NCBI GenBank assembly: GCA_016929465.1 | Contig: JAFGIT010000395.1 | Location: 1 to 7,593 of the forward strand | DNA: 7,593 nt | From: Candidatus Coatesiibacteriota bacterium | Lineage (GTDB): Bacteria; B130-G9 | Direction: 5' to 3' | Part shown: piece after piece, positions 1 through 6,439 of the stretch | Layout: each line of letters begins with the position of its first letter | Numbering within the stretch: position 1 is the stretch's first letter | Program-made: the position numbers and the translations under genes | Notes under the pieces: model-generated | The model's input: the letters and a program-made list of their open reading frames with translations, nothing else | Told to the model about the DNA's origin: nothing | Database searches by the model: none

Positions 1-434
1 AGCAGAAGAACTTCAGCCCTGAGATGGCTCCCGAGGGGAAGACGATACTGTGTGCGGACATAAGTTGCGACGCGAGCGGGAAGACATATAGCTCCTCGGA
101 TGAGGAGGTATTCCAGATGGCCAAGGAATCACTCAAGTGCTTCGGGACCATTCCGCTGCAGGAAGTTGACTACTGGTTCACTAGGCGCGTCAAACATGCC
201 TATCCGGTTTACTCGCTCGGCTATGAAGAGCCGCTTCAGAAGGTGATCGAGTGGACCGACTCGATTGGCAACCTGATATCGTACGGCCGCCAGGGCCTAT
301 TCGCACACAACAACTTCCACCACTCGGTGATGATGGGGAAGGCCGCCGCGGAGCACGTCCTGTCAGGAAAGAGCAAGATTGAGGGCTGGAACCAAGCCCG
401 CAAGGCATTCGACGATTTCAAGGTGATCGACTAA
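1..434 (+). CDS. FAD-dependent oxidoreductase, C-terminal fragment (amine oxidase / protoporphyrinogen oxidase-like)
   Basis: The frame is open from base 3 and runs to a TAA at 432-434, so this is the last ~143 residues of a longer protein. The Met codon at 24 is internal: the residues before it (QKNFSPE) continue the protein in the same frame. The end resembles the FAD-binding C-terminus of the COG1232 / UDP-galactopyranose-mutase-like amine oxidase group. It has a W-x-x-RR then AYPVY segment, GYEEPL, and NLISYGRQGLF-HNN-H followed by an MGKAAAEH helix; in this group the final glycine-arginine loop and helix contact the flavin. Substrate cannot be told from this part, and a role in sugar, carotenoid or porphyrin oxidation is possible. 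It is convergent with the next gene and unrelated to the B12 operon by orientation. Family call fairly secure; function unknown. Confidence 0.7.
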   Translation, partial: QKNFSPEMAPEGKTILCADISCDASGKTYSSSDEEVFQMAKESLKCFGTIPLQEVDYWFTRRVKHAYPVYSLGYEEPLQKVIEWTDSIGNLISYGRQGLFAHNNFHHSVMMGKAAAEHVLSGKSKIEGWNQARKAFDDFKVID

Positions 435-492
435 AGGCCCCATAGAACGCGGATGCGGAGCGCTCGTCCATCTGGTCCATTCGAGAATTTTC

Positions 493-529
493 GGGGCAGC
501 AAATGGCATTCGCTCCCACTCGCCGCCCC
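493..529. terminator. Long hairpin between convergent genes, possible bidirectional terminator
   Basis: GGGGCAGC (493-500) pairs with GCCGCCCC (522-529) through 8 bp including one G-T wobble. Inside, AATGG and CCACT extend the stem by about 5 bp (one wobble) around a short loop. It lies in the 115-nt gap between two converging genes, 58 nt past one stop codon and 20 nt past the other. Neither side has a clean T-tract, so it may instead be another palindromic repeat or an mRNA-stabilising end structure. Confidence 0.4.
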
Positions 530-549
530 ACTCTGGATATTGAGATGGA

Positions 550-2229
550 CTATTCTCTGAAAGCTAATGCGCCCGGGCCGTCACCAACGTGATAGGACAT
601 GCGGATCATCGAATCCGTCCGCCAGTCCATTATATAGACGTAATCGTCTCCGAAGGAGGAGATGTAGAGGTAAAAATTCTCCGAGGAAACGAGGCCGGAG
701 ACACTCGAATTCTCGGTCCCAAACTGGAGAGGATCGCTCGAGTCACGCAGCACGATGTTGTCAACGATGTCTATCTTATAGATGTTCGGAGATGCGGCGT
801 CACCGATGTATGCGTAGCCGTTCGGCGCGATCTCCATGCTTGCCGGGGAGCCTCCGATTGAAAGCGAATAGACAATCTCGTCGGTCTTCGTATCGATCAC
901 ATCGACGACTCCGAACTCGCTGAACCAATCGCCCGTGCAGAGCACATAGACCTCGCCCTGGTTGTCACTTACAGCAACCTGAGGATTGACCTGCGTCGTC
1001 TCGATCGTCTTTATGATCATGTCGGTATTGACGTCGATAATCGTCACGACACCTTTGCCGTATGTCCACGTATCATTGTTGTAATTGATGCTGGTCACAT
1101 AGAGCTTGCCATCGGCTATGCAAAGGCCCTCGGGGCTCCTCGCCGAAGAGCTCAACGGGATCGTCCCTAACACTTGATTATTTTCGAGATCGATAACGGC
1201 AACATCATTCGTCAGATAGCCTGTGACATAGGCCTTCGTATCGGAAGCGAATGCTATAGCCCAGGGATTCGTGCCCACGCCAAGGTCGATCTCTGCAGTG
1301 ACATCACCTGTCGCTGGCGATATTGCCTGGACGTTATTCGACATCGAGTTCACGCAATACACGAGATCATTCCTTATGACCAAGTGATTTGGCACATCTC
1401 CGGTCTCGGCGAAGATCTCGTCGATATGGCCGGTCTCGGTATTTATGGCCGACAGCGTGTATGAAAGACCATTTGCGACAAACAGGTTGTATGAAGGAGG
1501 CACGAAGCTCTCCACACCCGGCAACATCTCTTCTACGAAGCAGTTTCCCACGAGCAGATTCGCGGCGATATTGACTGCGACAATGCTCCCAGCTCCGCCG
1601 TTCGAGTATAGGTCCATGCCACCGATACACCCTGCAGCCTGGCTGCTGCTTGCATCGACTATCGCCGGCTGATATGGCTCGAGACCGATGTTCAAACCTG
1701 GCGTGCCGGTTCCATCGCTGTAGAAGACTGGCGTCACCATCAACTCGTCCGCAGTCGTGTTCATGACGAAGACGTAGTCGGTGTAGTCACCGCCCAGGCA
1801 TAGGCTCGAGTGCAGAGTCCGAGCGGTATTGAGGGTTGCATTCCTGAACGGGACCTGGAAAGAGAGGTTGCCAAATATGACGACGGTGGAAGCCATCACA
1901 GCACCTGCATCCCCCTGGTAGCCCAGTTCGATCCCGATGATCCCGCTTTGGCAGGCTGAAGTTTCCAGATATTCATCCACGGAGAACAAGACTGTCTCGT
2001 GCGCTGGGATATTGATCATCCAGTAGGTCGCCCAATAATCTCCGTCGAATGCAAAGGCAGGAAATACATTGACTTCGCTTCCAGTAGTGTTGCGCACCGC
2101 AACGAACGACTCGAAGCCTGGCCAGGTGAGATAGGTCGGGCAATAGAGCTTGATATACTGATCCTGTGCCAGAGCGGCGCAGCTCAAAATCATGACAATG
2201 GATAGGGAAAGAATGATCTTCTTGAACAT
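550..2229 (-). CDS. Secreted YVTN-type seven-bladed beta-propeller protein with two N-terminal beta-domains; candidate corrinoid-capture partner of BtuB
   Basis: 559 residues from the ATG at 2229, chosen because GGAGGTG sits 5 nt upstream and a signal peptide follows at once; the Met 11 codons upstream has no such site. Residues 1-21 form a signal peptide (MFKK, hydrophobic core, ALA before QDQ). Cys17 in ILSC could alternatively act as a weak lipobox. Residues ~25-130 and ~139-235 look like a duplicated beta-sandwich: both carry V-x-NTT, a P-x-F and DG strand pair, and a GxxG...AG..VA stretch. Residues ~247-559 hold seven repeats of ~40 residues with YVTN/YNE-type strands (LFVAN, VYCVN, AYVTG, LYVTS, VYVLC, YAYIG, YLYIS), enough for a full seven-bladed propeller. 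It follows the BtuB-like receptor by 69 nt on the same strand, so it should share the B12-riboswitch transcript. In Bacteroides, BtuG is a seven-bladed propeller lipoprotein that binds B12 and sits on BtuB; a similar role here is inferred from operon and fold only. Confidence 0.75.
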   Translation of the reverse strand: MFKKIILSLSIVMILSCAALAQDQYIKLYCPTYLTWPGFESFVAVRNTTGSEVNVFPAFAFDGDYWATYWMINIPAHETVLFSVDEYLETSACQSGIIGIELGYQGDAGAVMASTVVIFGNLSFQVPFRNATLNTARTLHSSLCLGGDYTDYVFVMNTTADELMVTPVFYSDGTGTPGLNIGLEPYQPAIVDASSSQAAGCIGGMDLYSNGGAGSIVAVNIAANLLVGNCFVEEMLPGVESFVPPSYNLFVANGLSYTLSAINTETGHIDEIFAETGDVPNHLVIRNDLVYCVNSMSNNVQAISPATGDVTAEIDLGVGTNPWAIAFASDTKAYVTGYLTNDVAVIDLENNQVLGTIPLSSSARSPEGLCIADGKLYVTSINYNNDTWTYGKGVVTIIDVNTDMIIKTIETTQVNPQVAVSDNQGEVYVLCTGDWFSEFGVVDVIDTKTDEIVYSLSIGGSPASMEIAPNGYAYIGDAASPNIYKIDIVDNIVLRDSSDPLQFGTENSSVSGLVSSENFYLYISSFGDDYVYIMDWRTDSMIRMSYHVGDGPGALAFRE

Positions 2230-2234
2230 CAAAG

Positions 2235-2241
2235 CACCTCC
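2235..2241 (-). promoter_or_regulatory. Ribosome binding site deciding the propeller-gene start
   Basis: On the minus strand GGAGGTG lies 5 nt before the ATG at 2229. This perfect Shine-Dalgarno sequence fixes the start at MFKK rather than at the in-frame ATG 33 nt upstream. Confidence 0.8.
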
Positions 2242-2298
2242 AATATTCAGTTGGCGATTCATAAATGAAAATTGACCGACGGTTCTTTCTGCAGTCTA

Positions 2299-4533
2299 TC
2301 ACCTCCCCCCGAGTGTTGTCTCGATCGTCAACGAATAGCTCCTTCCGGGCATCGCATAGCCGGGGACGGTCTCATACGATCTATCAGTTATATTCTCAGC
2401 CGAGAGCGAGATTGAGAGCCAATCGAACGGGGAAGTCCTGAGGCCGCAATCGATCAGCGTATATGCTGGGAGATACTTGGTGTTGGCAGCAGTCGTGTAG
2501 CTCTCGCTCGTCCTGGCTATGCGAGCAGACCCAGAAAGCCACTTCGGGCCAAGATTCAGGGTCGCGGTCGTCTTATTTTGCGGCCTTCTTATCAGCTGAG
2601 TCTCCCTTTCGGGATCGGTTGTGTCCTTCGCATCCAGGTAGGTGTGCAGGACCTCTAGTCTGAAATATTTGAGCGGGGATGCAATCAGGCGAGCCTCAAC
2701 GCCCTTCATCTCCGCCTCCGAGACGTTGGTCGGGGACCAGACCCCGCCCTGCCCGGGCTGCCACTGGATAAGGTCTTCCGCCTCATTCAAGAAGCACACA
2801 AACTCCACACTCAACATCTGGTCTATATCGAGCTCGAAACCGGCGTCGTAGCTGCGACAGGTTTCGGGATCGATATCAGGATTCCCCACTGCAAAGCCGC
2901 TTCTGGGCCAGTAGAGGTCGTCGAAGCCAGGCACACGGAATGAGCGGGACGCGTTCGCCTTGAACCGCAGAAATGGGACCGGCTTCAAGCAGAGCCCAAT
3001 CTTCGGATTGAATGAGTGGCCGATATCCGAGTAGCGATCGAGTCTCGCCGCAGGAATTAATATGATCCTATCATCGAACAGCGAGATCAGGTCCTGGGCG
3101 AAGAGGCTGGTTGTGGTCCTGCTGTGAAGGCCGCTGCTGATACTGTCCTGCCTCTCGTCGCCTGCGCCAGCGGAGAAGGTGAAGAACTGGTGTGTACCGA
3201 GCGAGTATGAGAGCATTAGCTCGGCTCCGAGCGAATGGCCTTTGTAGCCCGAAGGTTCCTCTCCGACGAAGATCGGGTCGTAGTATGACATGCTGTCCGA
3301 GCGGTAGTGGACGGTCAAGGTGGACTTAAGACCAGGAATGAGGAGCTTGCCGCGATCGAGCGTCAAAGTGGTCAAATTCCACCGGTTGTCCTGCTCCGCA
3401 TCGGGTGTGGGGAATTCAATTCGGCCCGGCTGCCGCTTTACGGCGTCGTTGAATATGTGCGTGAGACCGATGCTTGAGTTCGCACCTATGCCGTAGTTCG
3501 TGCGCAGGAAGCCGCCGCGTGTCCTGTAGCCGCCATTCCCGATGCGCTTGATCTTGGAGCCGCGGAACTCGTATGGGAAGTCGCCCTCGCTCTCGCCATA
3601 CGACAGTGACACGCTGTAATCGAGCCTATTATCAAAACTCTCGAAGCGGGAGAGCGAGCCGGAGTAGGTCCCGAATGACCCTCCTGTTAGCGAGAGTGAG
3701 GTTTCCCTTCTTTTCGCGCCCTTCTTCGTGATGATGTTTATCACGCCGCCCATCGCGTCGCTGCCATATAGTGCTGAGCTTCCGCCCCGGACTATCTCGA
3801 TGCGGTCGATGATGCTCGCCGGGACGTCTGAGAGATCGACGCCGTCTCCCCTCGCGGAATTGAGCCGGATGCCGTCTATAATGACCAGCACCTGGTTACC
3901 CTCGGAGCCCCTGATGCTGGGCGCGGCGAGGCTCATACCGCCACCGTAGCGGTTGAATTTGAGCCCGGGGACTGCACCGAGCATATCGGCCGCGGTCTTG
4001 GGCTTTTTGGGCTGGTCCTCAGGTCTGACCACGGTTATCGCGGCTGAGACGTTGGAGGAGTCGGTCTCGGTCCGGGTCGCGGTTACGACGAGTTCCCTTT
4101 CGATGGCGACTTCTTCATCGTTGCCGGCTTCTTGTTTCTCGGGTTTTTCCTCGGACTTCTTGGTAGAGGATTTGTCGTTTGCGGGGGCGGATTCCCCACC
4201 CTTGGATGATGCATTGGGCTGAGATTCTGAGGTTGATTGCGCTGATGGATTCTGGGCAGGCTGGAAAGCCCACCCTACACCGTTGCCTATGGCATCGTCG
4301 AATGTGTAGGAGCGGGGCTTGTCTCCGCCCGAAGACCGGGGCTCGCCATATCCGATGGAACGGGCAGACACAAGGCCTGCCCCTACAGGGGCGCAATTGC
4401 AGCGGTCTTGGTGTTTTCCGATGCAGATTCCAGGGGCAGGCTGGAAAGCCCACCCTACACCGCCGGCAAACGCGGAGGTCGCAAATAAAATGCTGGCCAG
4501 CAGGGCAGCGCCTGCCATCCAACTCGGCTTCAT
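2299..4533 (-). CDS. btuB: TonB-dependent outer-membrane receptor, BtuB-type (vitamin B12 / corrinoid transporter)
   Basis: 744 residues from the ATG at 4533, which has GAGG 6 nt upstream and starts a clear signal peptide (MKPSW, hydrophobic stretch, SAFA at 20-23). An in-frame ATG at 4617 would place 28 hydrophilic residues before it and overlap the riboswitch platform, so I reject it. Residues ~24-95 are translated palindromic repeats: VGWAFQPA occurs twice, at 26-33 and 86-93. Residues ~95-143 are a Ser/Lys/Glu-rich disordered linker. The TonB-box region ERELVVTATR begins at 145. The plug follows, with AADMLGAVPGL, IRGSEGNQVLVIIDG and SSALYGSDAMGGVINIITKK at about 252-271. The rest is a beta-barrel with alternating strands ending AENITDRSYE...PGRSYSLTIETTLGGR. 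It imports corrinoids using TonB energy. A cobalamin riboswitch precedes it and a propeller gene follows. The C-terminus lacks the usual final aromatic residue, and 70 or so residues of repeat-derived sequence are unusual in this family. Confidence 0.88.
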   Translation of the reverse strand: MKPSWMAGAALLASILFATSAFAGGVGWAFQPAPGICIGKHQDRCNCAPVGAGLVSARSIGYGEPRSSGGDKPRSYTFDDAIGNGVGWAFQPAQNPSAQSTSESQPNASSKGGESAPANDKSSTKKSEEKPEKQEAGNDEEVAIERELVVTATRTETDSSNVSAAITVVRPEDQPKKPKTAADMLGAVPGLKFNRYGGGMSLAAPSIRGSEGNQVLVIIDGIRLNSARGDGVDLSDVPASIIDRIEIVRGGSSALYGSDAMGGVINIITKKGAKRRETSLSLTGGSFGTYSGSLSRFESFDNRLDYSVSLSYGESEGDFPYEFRGSKIKRIGNGGYRTRGGFLRTNYGIGANSSIGLTHIFNDAVKRQPGRIEFPTPDAEQDNRWNLTTLTLDRGKLLIPGLKSTLTVHYRSDSMSYYDPIFVGEEPSGYKGHSLGAELMLSYSLGTHQFFTFSAGAGDERQDSISSGLHSRTTTSLFAQDLISLFDDRIILIPAARLDRYSDIGHSFNPKIGLCLKPVPFLRFKANASRSFRVPGFDDLYWPRSGFAVGNPDIDPETCRSYDAGFELDIDQMLSVEFVCFLNEAEDLIQWQPGQGGVWSPTNVSEAEMKGVEARLIASPLKYFRLEVLHTYLDAKDTTDPERETQLIRRPQNKTTATLNLGPKWLSGSARIARTSESYTTAANTKYLPAYTLIDCGLRTSPFDWLSISLSAENITDRSYETVPGYAMPGRSYSLTIETTLGGR
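4254..4282 (-). repeat. Palindromic repeat A, copy 2, inside the btuB-like frame
   Basis: 29 bp identical to 4434-4462, both in the same orientation and exactly 180 bp apart. On the minus strand it starts GTAGGGTGGGCT and can fold as a 9-bp stem (two G-T wobbles) with a TTCC loop. It encodes VGWAFQPA at receptor residues 86-93, in the same frame as the other copy. Confidence 0.85.
4306..4331 (+). repeat. Palindromic repeat B, inverted relative to repeat C
   Basis: Reads GTAGGAGCGGGGC on the plus strand and ends CCGCCCG. It matches repeat C (opposite strand, 4361-4386) at 21 of 26 positions. It folds into a stem of about 8 pairs with one A-C mismatch and a CTTGT loop. It is read through by the receptor gene on the other strand (residues around 68-77). 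Confidence 0.75.
4361..4386 (-). repeat. Palindromic repeat C, inverted partner of B
   Basis: On the minus strand it begins GTAGGGGCAGGCC and ends CTGCCCG, with an 8-bp stem around a CTTGT loop. It encodes VGAGLVSAR at receptor residues 50-58. It differs from repeat B at five positions; four of these form two compensatory pair changes in the stem. Confidence 0.75.
4434..4462 (-). repeat. Palindromic repeat A, copy 1, just after the signal peptide
   Basis: Identical over 29 bp to 4254-4282. It encodes VGWAFQPA at receptor residues 26-33, starting two residues after the predicted signal-peptidase site. Its GTAGG start matches repeats B and C and the intergenic palindrome at 6468-6500. Confidence 0.85.
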
Positions 4534-4539
4534 CTTTTT

Positions 4540-4543
4540 CCTC
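4540..4543 (-). promoter_or_regulatory. Ribosome binding site of the btuB-like gene
   Basis: GAGG on the minus strand lies 6 nt before the ATG at 4533. It sits just past the T-tract of the putative terminator, so a folded expression platform could also limit access to it. Confidence 0.65.
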
Positions 4544-4552
4544 AAAAAATGC

Positions 4553-4584
4553 AAAAACCCCAACCAGGATTCCCCGGAAGGGGT
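4553..4584 (-). terminator. Putative intrinsic terminator in the riboswitch expression platform
   Basis: On the minus strand ACCCC (4584-4580) can pair with GGGGT (4561-4557). An inner CC/GG pair closes a ten-base loop across a 2x2 TT/TT internal loop. A run of T follows at once (4557-4553), then a second T-run before the gene. A competing tight hairpin CCCC-TTCC-GGGG uses part of the same bases. A GGGG near 4600 downstream of the aptamer could capture the CCCC and act as anti-terminator. The location between aptamer and start codon suits B12-dependent termination; the pairing scheme is my inference. Confidence 0.45.
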
Positions 4585-4638
4585 GGAAAAAGACGAAAAC
4601 GACTCGTCCCCAGTCACCGAGGGATCCTATCGAAGCTT

Positions 4639-4801
4639 CCGTCTGGACAGGTCTCCTGACTTACGGATCAACCTACTCCCCGACGCCTTCCCAGGCCAAA
4701 TCGCCCAGTGGCACAATTTCGGGTTTCGTCCCCGATCACAGTGGCGTGCCCGCGGTGGAATCTCACCACGCTTCCCTATTAAGCAAAGGGCATCCACACG
4801 G
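4639..4801 (-). promoter_or_regulatory. Cobalamin (B12) riboswitch aptamer
   Basis: The conserved core is readable on the minus strand, in order: GATGCCC and TTAATAGGGAAGC; GGTGAGATTCCACC; the B12-box-type GCCACTGTGA (4745-4736); GCCACTGGG (4712-4704); GGGAAGGCG; and CGTAAGTCAGGAGACCTGTC (to 4646). Closing stem P1 pairs CCGTGTGGA (4801-4793) with TCCAGACGG (4647-4639), 8 of 9 positions. The aptamer begins about 8-10 nt after the predicted transcription start and ends about 105 nt before the receptor ATG. Adenosylcobalamin or a related corrinoid bound here normally represses the downstream uptake genes. Confidence 0.93.
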
Positions 4802-4815
4802 ATTATTCGGAAGTA

Positions 4816-4843
4816 ATAATACTCGAGGCAGAGATGGTGTCAA
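4816..4843 (-). promoter_or_regulatory. Sigma70-type promoter of the B12 uptake operon
   Basis: On the minus strand a perfect -35 TTGACA (4843-4838) is followed by a 16-bp spacer and a -10 TATTAT (4821-4816, 5 of 6 consensus). The expected start is near 4809, directly before the riboswitch. Confidence 0.8.
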
Positions 4844-4862
4844 GTGCGTTTTCGCCTTTTTT

Positions 4863-4911
4863 GGAGTGCGGTGGCCTGACGCCGCTTTCAATCGCCGCGA
4901 CCCGGCGCGGC
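4863..4911 (+). repeat. 49-nt two-hairpin repeat, plus orientation
   Basis: GGAGT leads into hairpin 1 (GCGGTG, loop GCCTGA, CGCCGC; 4868-4885). An 8-nt spacer TTTCAATC follows, then hairpin 2 (GCCGCG, loop ACCCGG, CGCGGC; 4894-4911). The same layout and exact length recur in inverted orientation at 4979-5027. It lies just upstream of the operon promoter's -35 box. Confidence 0.7.
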
Positions 4912-4978
4912 AACGACCCTATTTGAATCAGAAGTGCGCCGAATCGATGGCTCTAATGGATTAACGCAATCAATAAAC

Positions 4979-5027
4979 GCGGTGCCAGGTCACCGCAAAA
5001 CAAAGCGGTGCGAGCGCCCCGCACTCC
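4979..5027 (-). repeat. 49-nt two-hairpin repeat, minus orientation
   Basis: Read on the minus strand: GGAGT, then hairpin 1 (GCGGGG, loop CGCTCG, CACCGC; one mismatch), 8-nt spacer TTTGTTTT, and hairpin 2 (GCGGTG, loop ACCTGG, CACCGC; perfect). It is inverted relative to 4863-4911, with 67 bp between the two. The rest of this divergent gap shows no gene, and I find no convincing promoter for the ATPase gene in it. Confidence 0.7.
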
Positions 5028-5081
5028 GAAAATGGGCCCTGCTGTCGGGATTGCGAACGATTTGAGATCACTACTTCCGAG

Positions 5082-6365
5082 ATGATGAGTGTGCGCCGAC
5101 CAAGACACAATCCGTTTTCACCAGACCTTCCGGTTCCGCCGGCGCTCTTCGCTGGGAGGAAGAAAGCTCTGGCAACGATCGAGGCCGGCATCGACTCGCT
5201 TTTGTCAGGAAGGCCGAAGCATCTTCTCATCGTCTCCGAGCCGTGGCTCGGGAAGAGCTCACTTGCGTTTCGGGCGAAGCGGATGGCGCACAATCTTGGC
5301 GCCGGTGCGCCGCTTCAGATGGGTAGATTCGCCATGTGCAAACCGGTCTTCTGCTCGATGGGCGCGTGCTCCAGCCTTCCGCAGGTTTGCACGACAATCA
5401 TGAACTCGGTGCTCAGGGGAGTCGGAGCACCGATTGGCTCGAGCATTTCGCGGCTGCTCAAGCGCGTAAAGGGGCTGCGAATGGGGCCATTGGGCATCGA
5501 CTTCGAATCGGCGAGACAGGCGGGTGCCTCTGTCGTCTCGGAATTCCCGCACTTGCTCGAGGATATCCTGACCGGGGTCGGAGGCTGCGTTGAAGAGCGC
5601 TCAAGCGTTCTTCTGATACTCGACGAGGTCCAGAATATCGCGGCGATCCAGGGCCTCGCCTCGCACATCAAGACGACGCTCGAGTATCTCAGCGAGCGCT
5701 CTCACACAAATCTCGCGTTGGTGATTACAGCCAATCCCGCCGACCTTGTGACGCTATCTCGACAGGTCGATTCGTTCGCCGGCATGTTTTCTACGATCAG
5801 CATCGGCCGCATCACCGATGCAGAGGTGCAGGAGCTTTTGACCGAGACGGCGTGTCGAGGGCGGCCATCCAGGGCATTCACTGATGACGCAATCGCCTAT
5901 ATGGTCGAGCTCGCCGCCGGCTACCCGGGCTTCGTTCAGCAGATTGGGCATGCGGCATTCGACCTCGCATCAGGGCCACTCATCGACCTTCGGGCGGTCA
6001 AAAAGGCGCTTGTTGGAGGCGACCGCATGAAAGGTGCTGTCGATTCCATCGCGGACAAGCACTTCCGTCATCTGCTCGACCTCGAGCCGATATACTCTCG
6101 GATTCTCGATGCAATCGACCTCGCAGAGACCCCGCTGACATCGGCCGACATCAGGAGCCGCCTGCCCGAGATCAGAAATCTGGGTCCATATATCAAGAAG
6201 CTCCTGAATAGGAATGCCATCACGAGGCTCGGCACTCGATCGAGGCCAGAATATGCCATAGCCGCCCCGATCGTCTCTCTATGGCTGCACCTCCAACGGA
6301 CGCTGCCCCAAAGCCAGCTTCCAGATAGATGTCGCCCTGCAAGTGCTGCATTGCCTCGGATGTGA
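5082..6365 (+). CDS. AAA/Orc-like P-loop ATPase with C-terminal winged-helix-like region, function unknown
   Basis: 427 residues. The start is the first of two adjacent ATGs (5082, 5085); only a weak GAG precedes them, so either may serve. The N-terminus NPFSPDLPVPPALFAGR is the lead-in typical of a bacterial and archaeal family of single-protein AAA ATPases. A P-loop follows at 52-60 (SEPWLGKSS), with Ser in place of the usual first Gly. Walker B is VLLILDE (176-182), and a sensor-1-like strand ends in N (LVITAN, ~213-218). An arginine- and helix-rich lid (~240-325) holds YPGFVQQIG at 281-289. Residues ~330-405 look like a winged helix (ILDAIDLAETPLTSADIRSRL ... NLGPYIKKLLNRNAI, then a wing ending in SLWLHLQ). 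Cys86, 91, 96 and 103 are clustered, but no metal site is evident. Likely cytosolic and nucleic-acid-linked. Neighbours do not define a job: it is divergent from the B12 operon and separated from the methyltransferase by 447 nt. Confidence 0.75.
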   Translation: MMSVRRPRHNPFSPDLPVPPALFAGRKKALATIEAGIDSLLSGRPKHLLIVSEPWLGKSSLAFRAKRMAHNLGAGAPLQMGRFAMCKPVFCSMGACSSLPQVCTTIMNSVLRGVGAPIGSSISRLLKRVKGLRMGPLGIDFESARQAGASVVSEFPHLLEDILTGVGGCVEERSSVLLILDEVQNIAAIQGLASHIKTTLEYLSERSHTNLALVITANPADLVTLSRQVDSFAGMFSTISIGRITDAEVQELLTETACRGRPSRAFTDDAIAYMVELAAGYPGFVQQIGHAAFDLASGPLIDLRAVKKALVGGDRMKGAVDSIADKHFRHLLDLEPIYSRILDAIDLAETPLTSADIRSRLPEIRNLGPYIKKLLNRNAITRLGTRSRPEYAIAAPIVSLWLHLQRTLPQSQLPDRCRPASAALPRM

Positions 6366-6439
6366 CTCGAAATTGAGGATAATTGGGGGCCAGGATCGAT
6401 TCTGCAGATACCCTCTAATTGATCTGCTTTGCACAATTA

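Noticed and set aside
567-2205. Several open frames antisense to the propeller gene
   Set aside because: They are short, overlap one another in different frames, have no ribosome binding sites, and are explained by the codon bias of the minus-strand gene.
4254-4462. CRISPR-like array
   Set aside because: The four repeat units differ in sequence and orientation, spacing is irregular, and no cas genes are present. They are read through as protein.
4534-4617. Upstream in-frame ATG at 4617 for the receptor
   Set aside because: It lacks a ribosome binding site, lies in the riboswitch expression platform, and would put 28 polar residues before an obvious signal peptide.
4179-4964. A 261-codon open frame on the plus strand
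   Set aside because: It runs antisense through the receptor signal peptide, the palindromes, the riboswitch and its promoter. Its product is repeat-derived and shows no domain.
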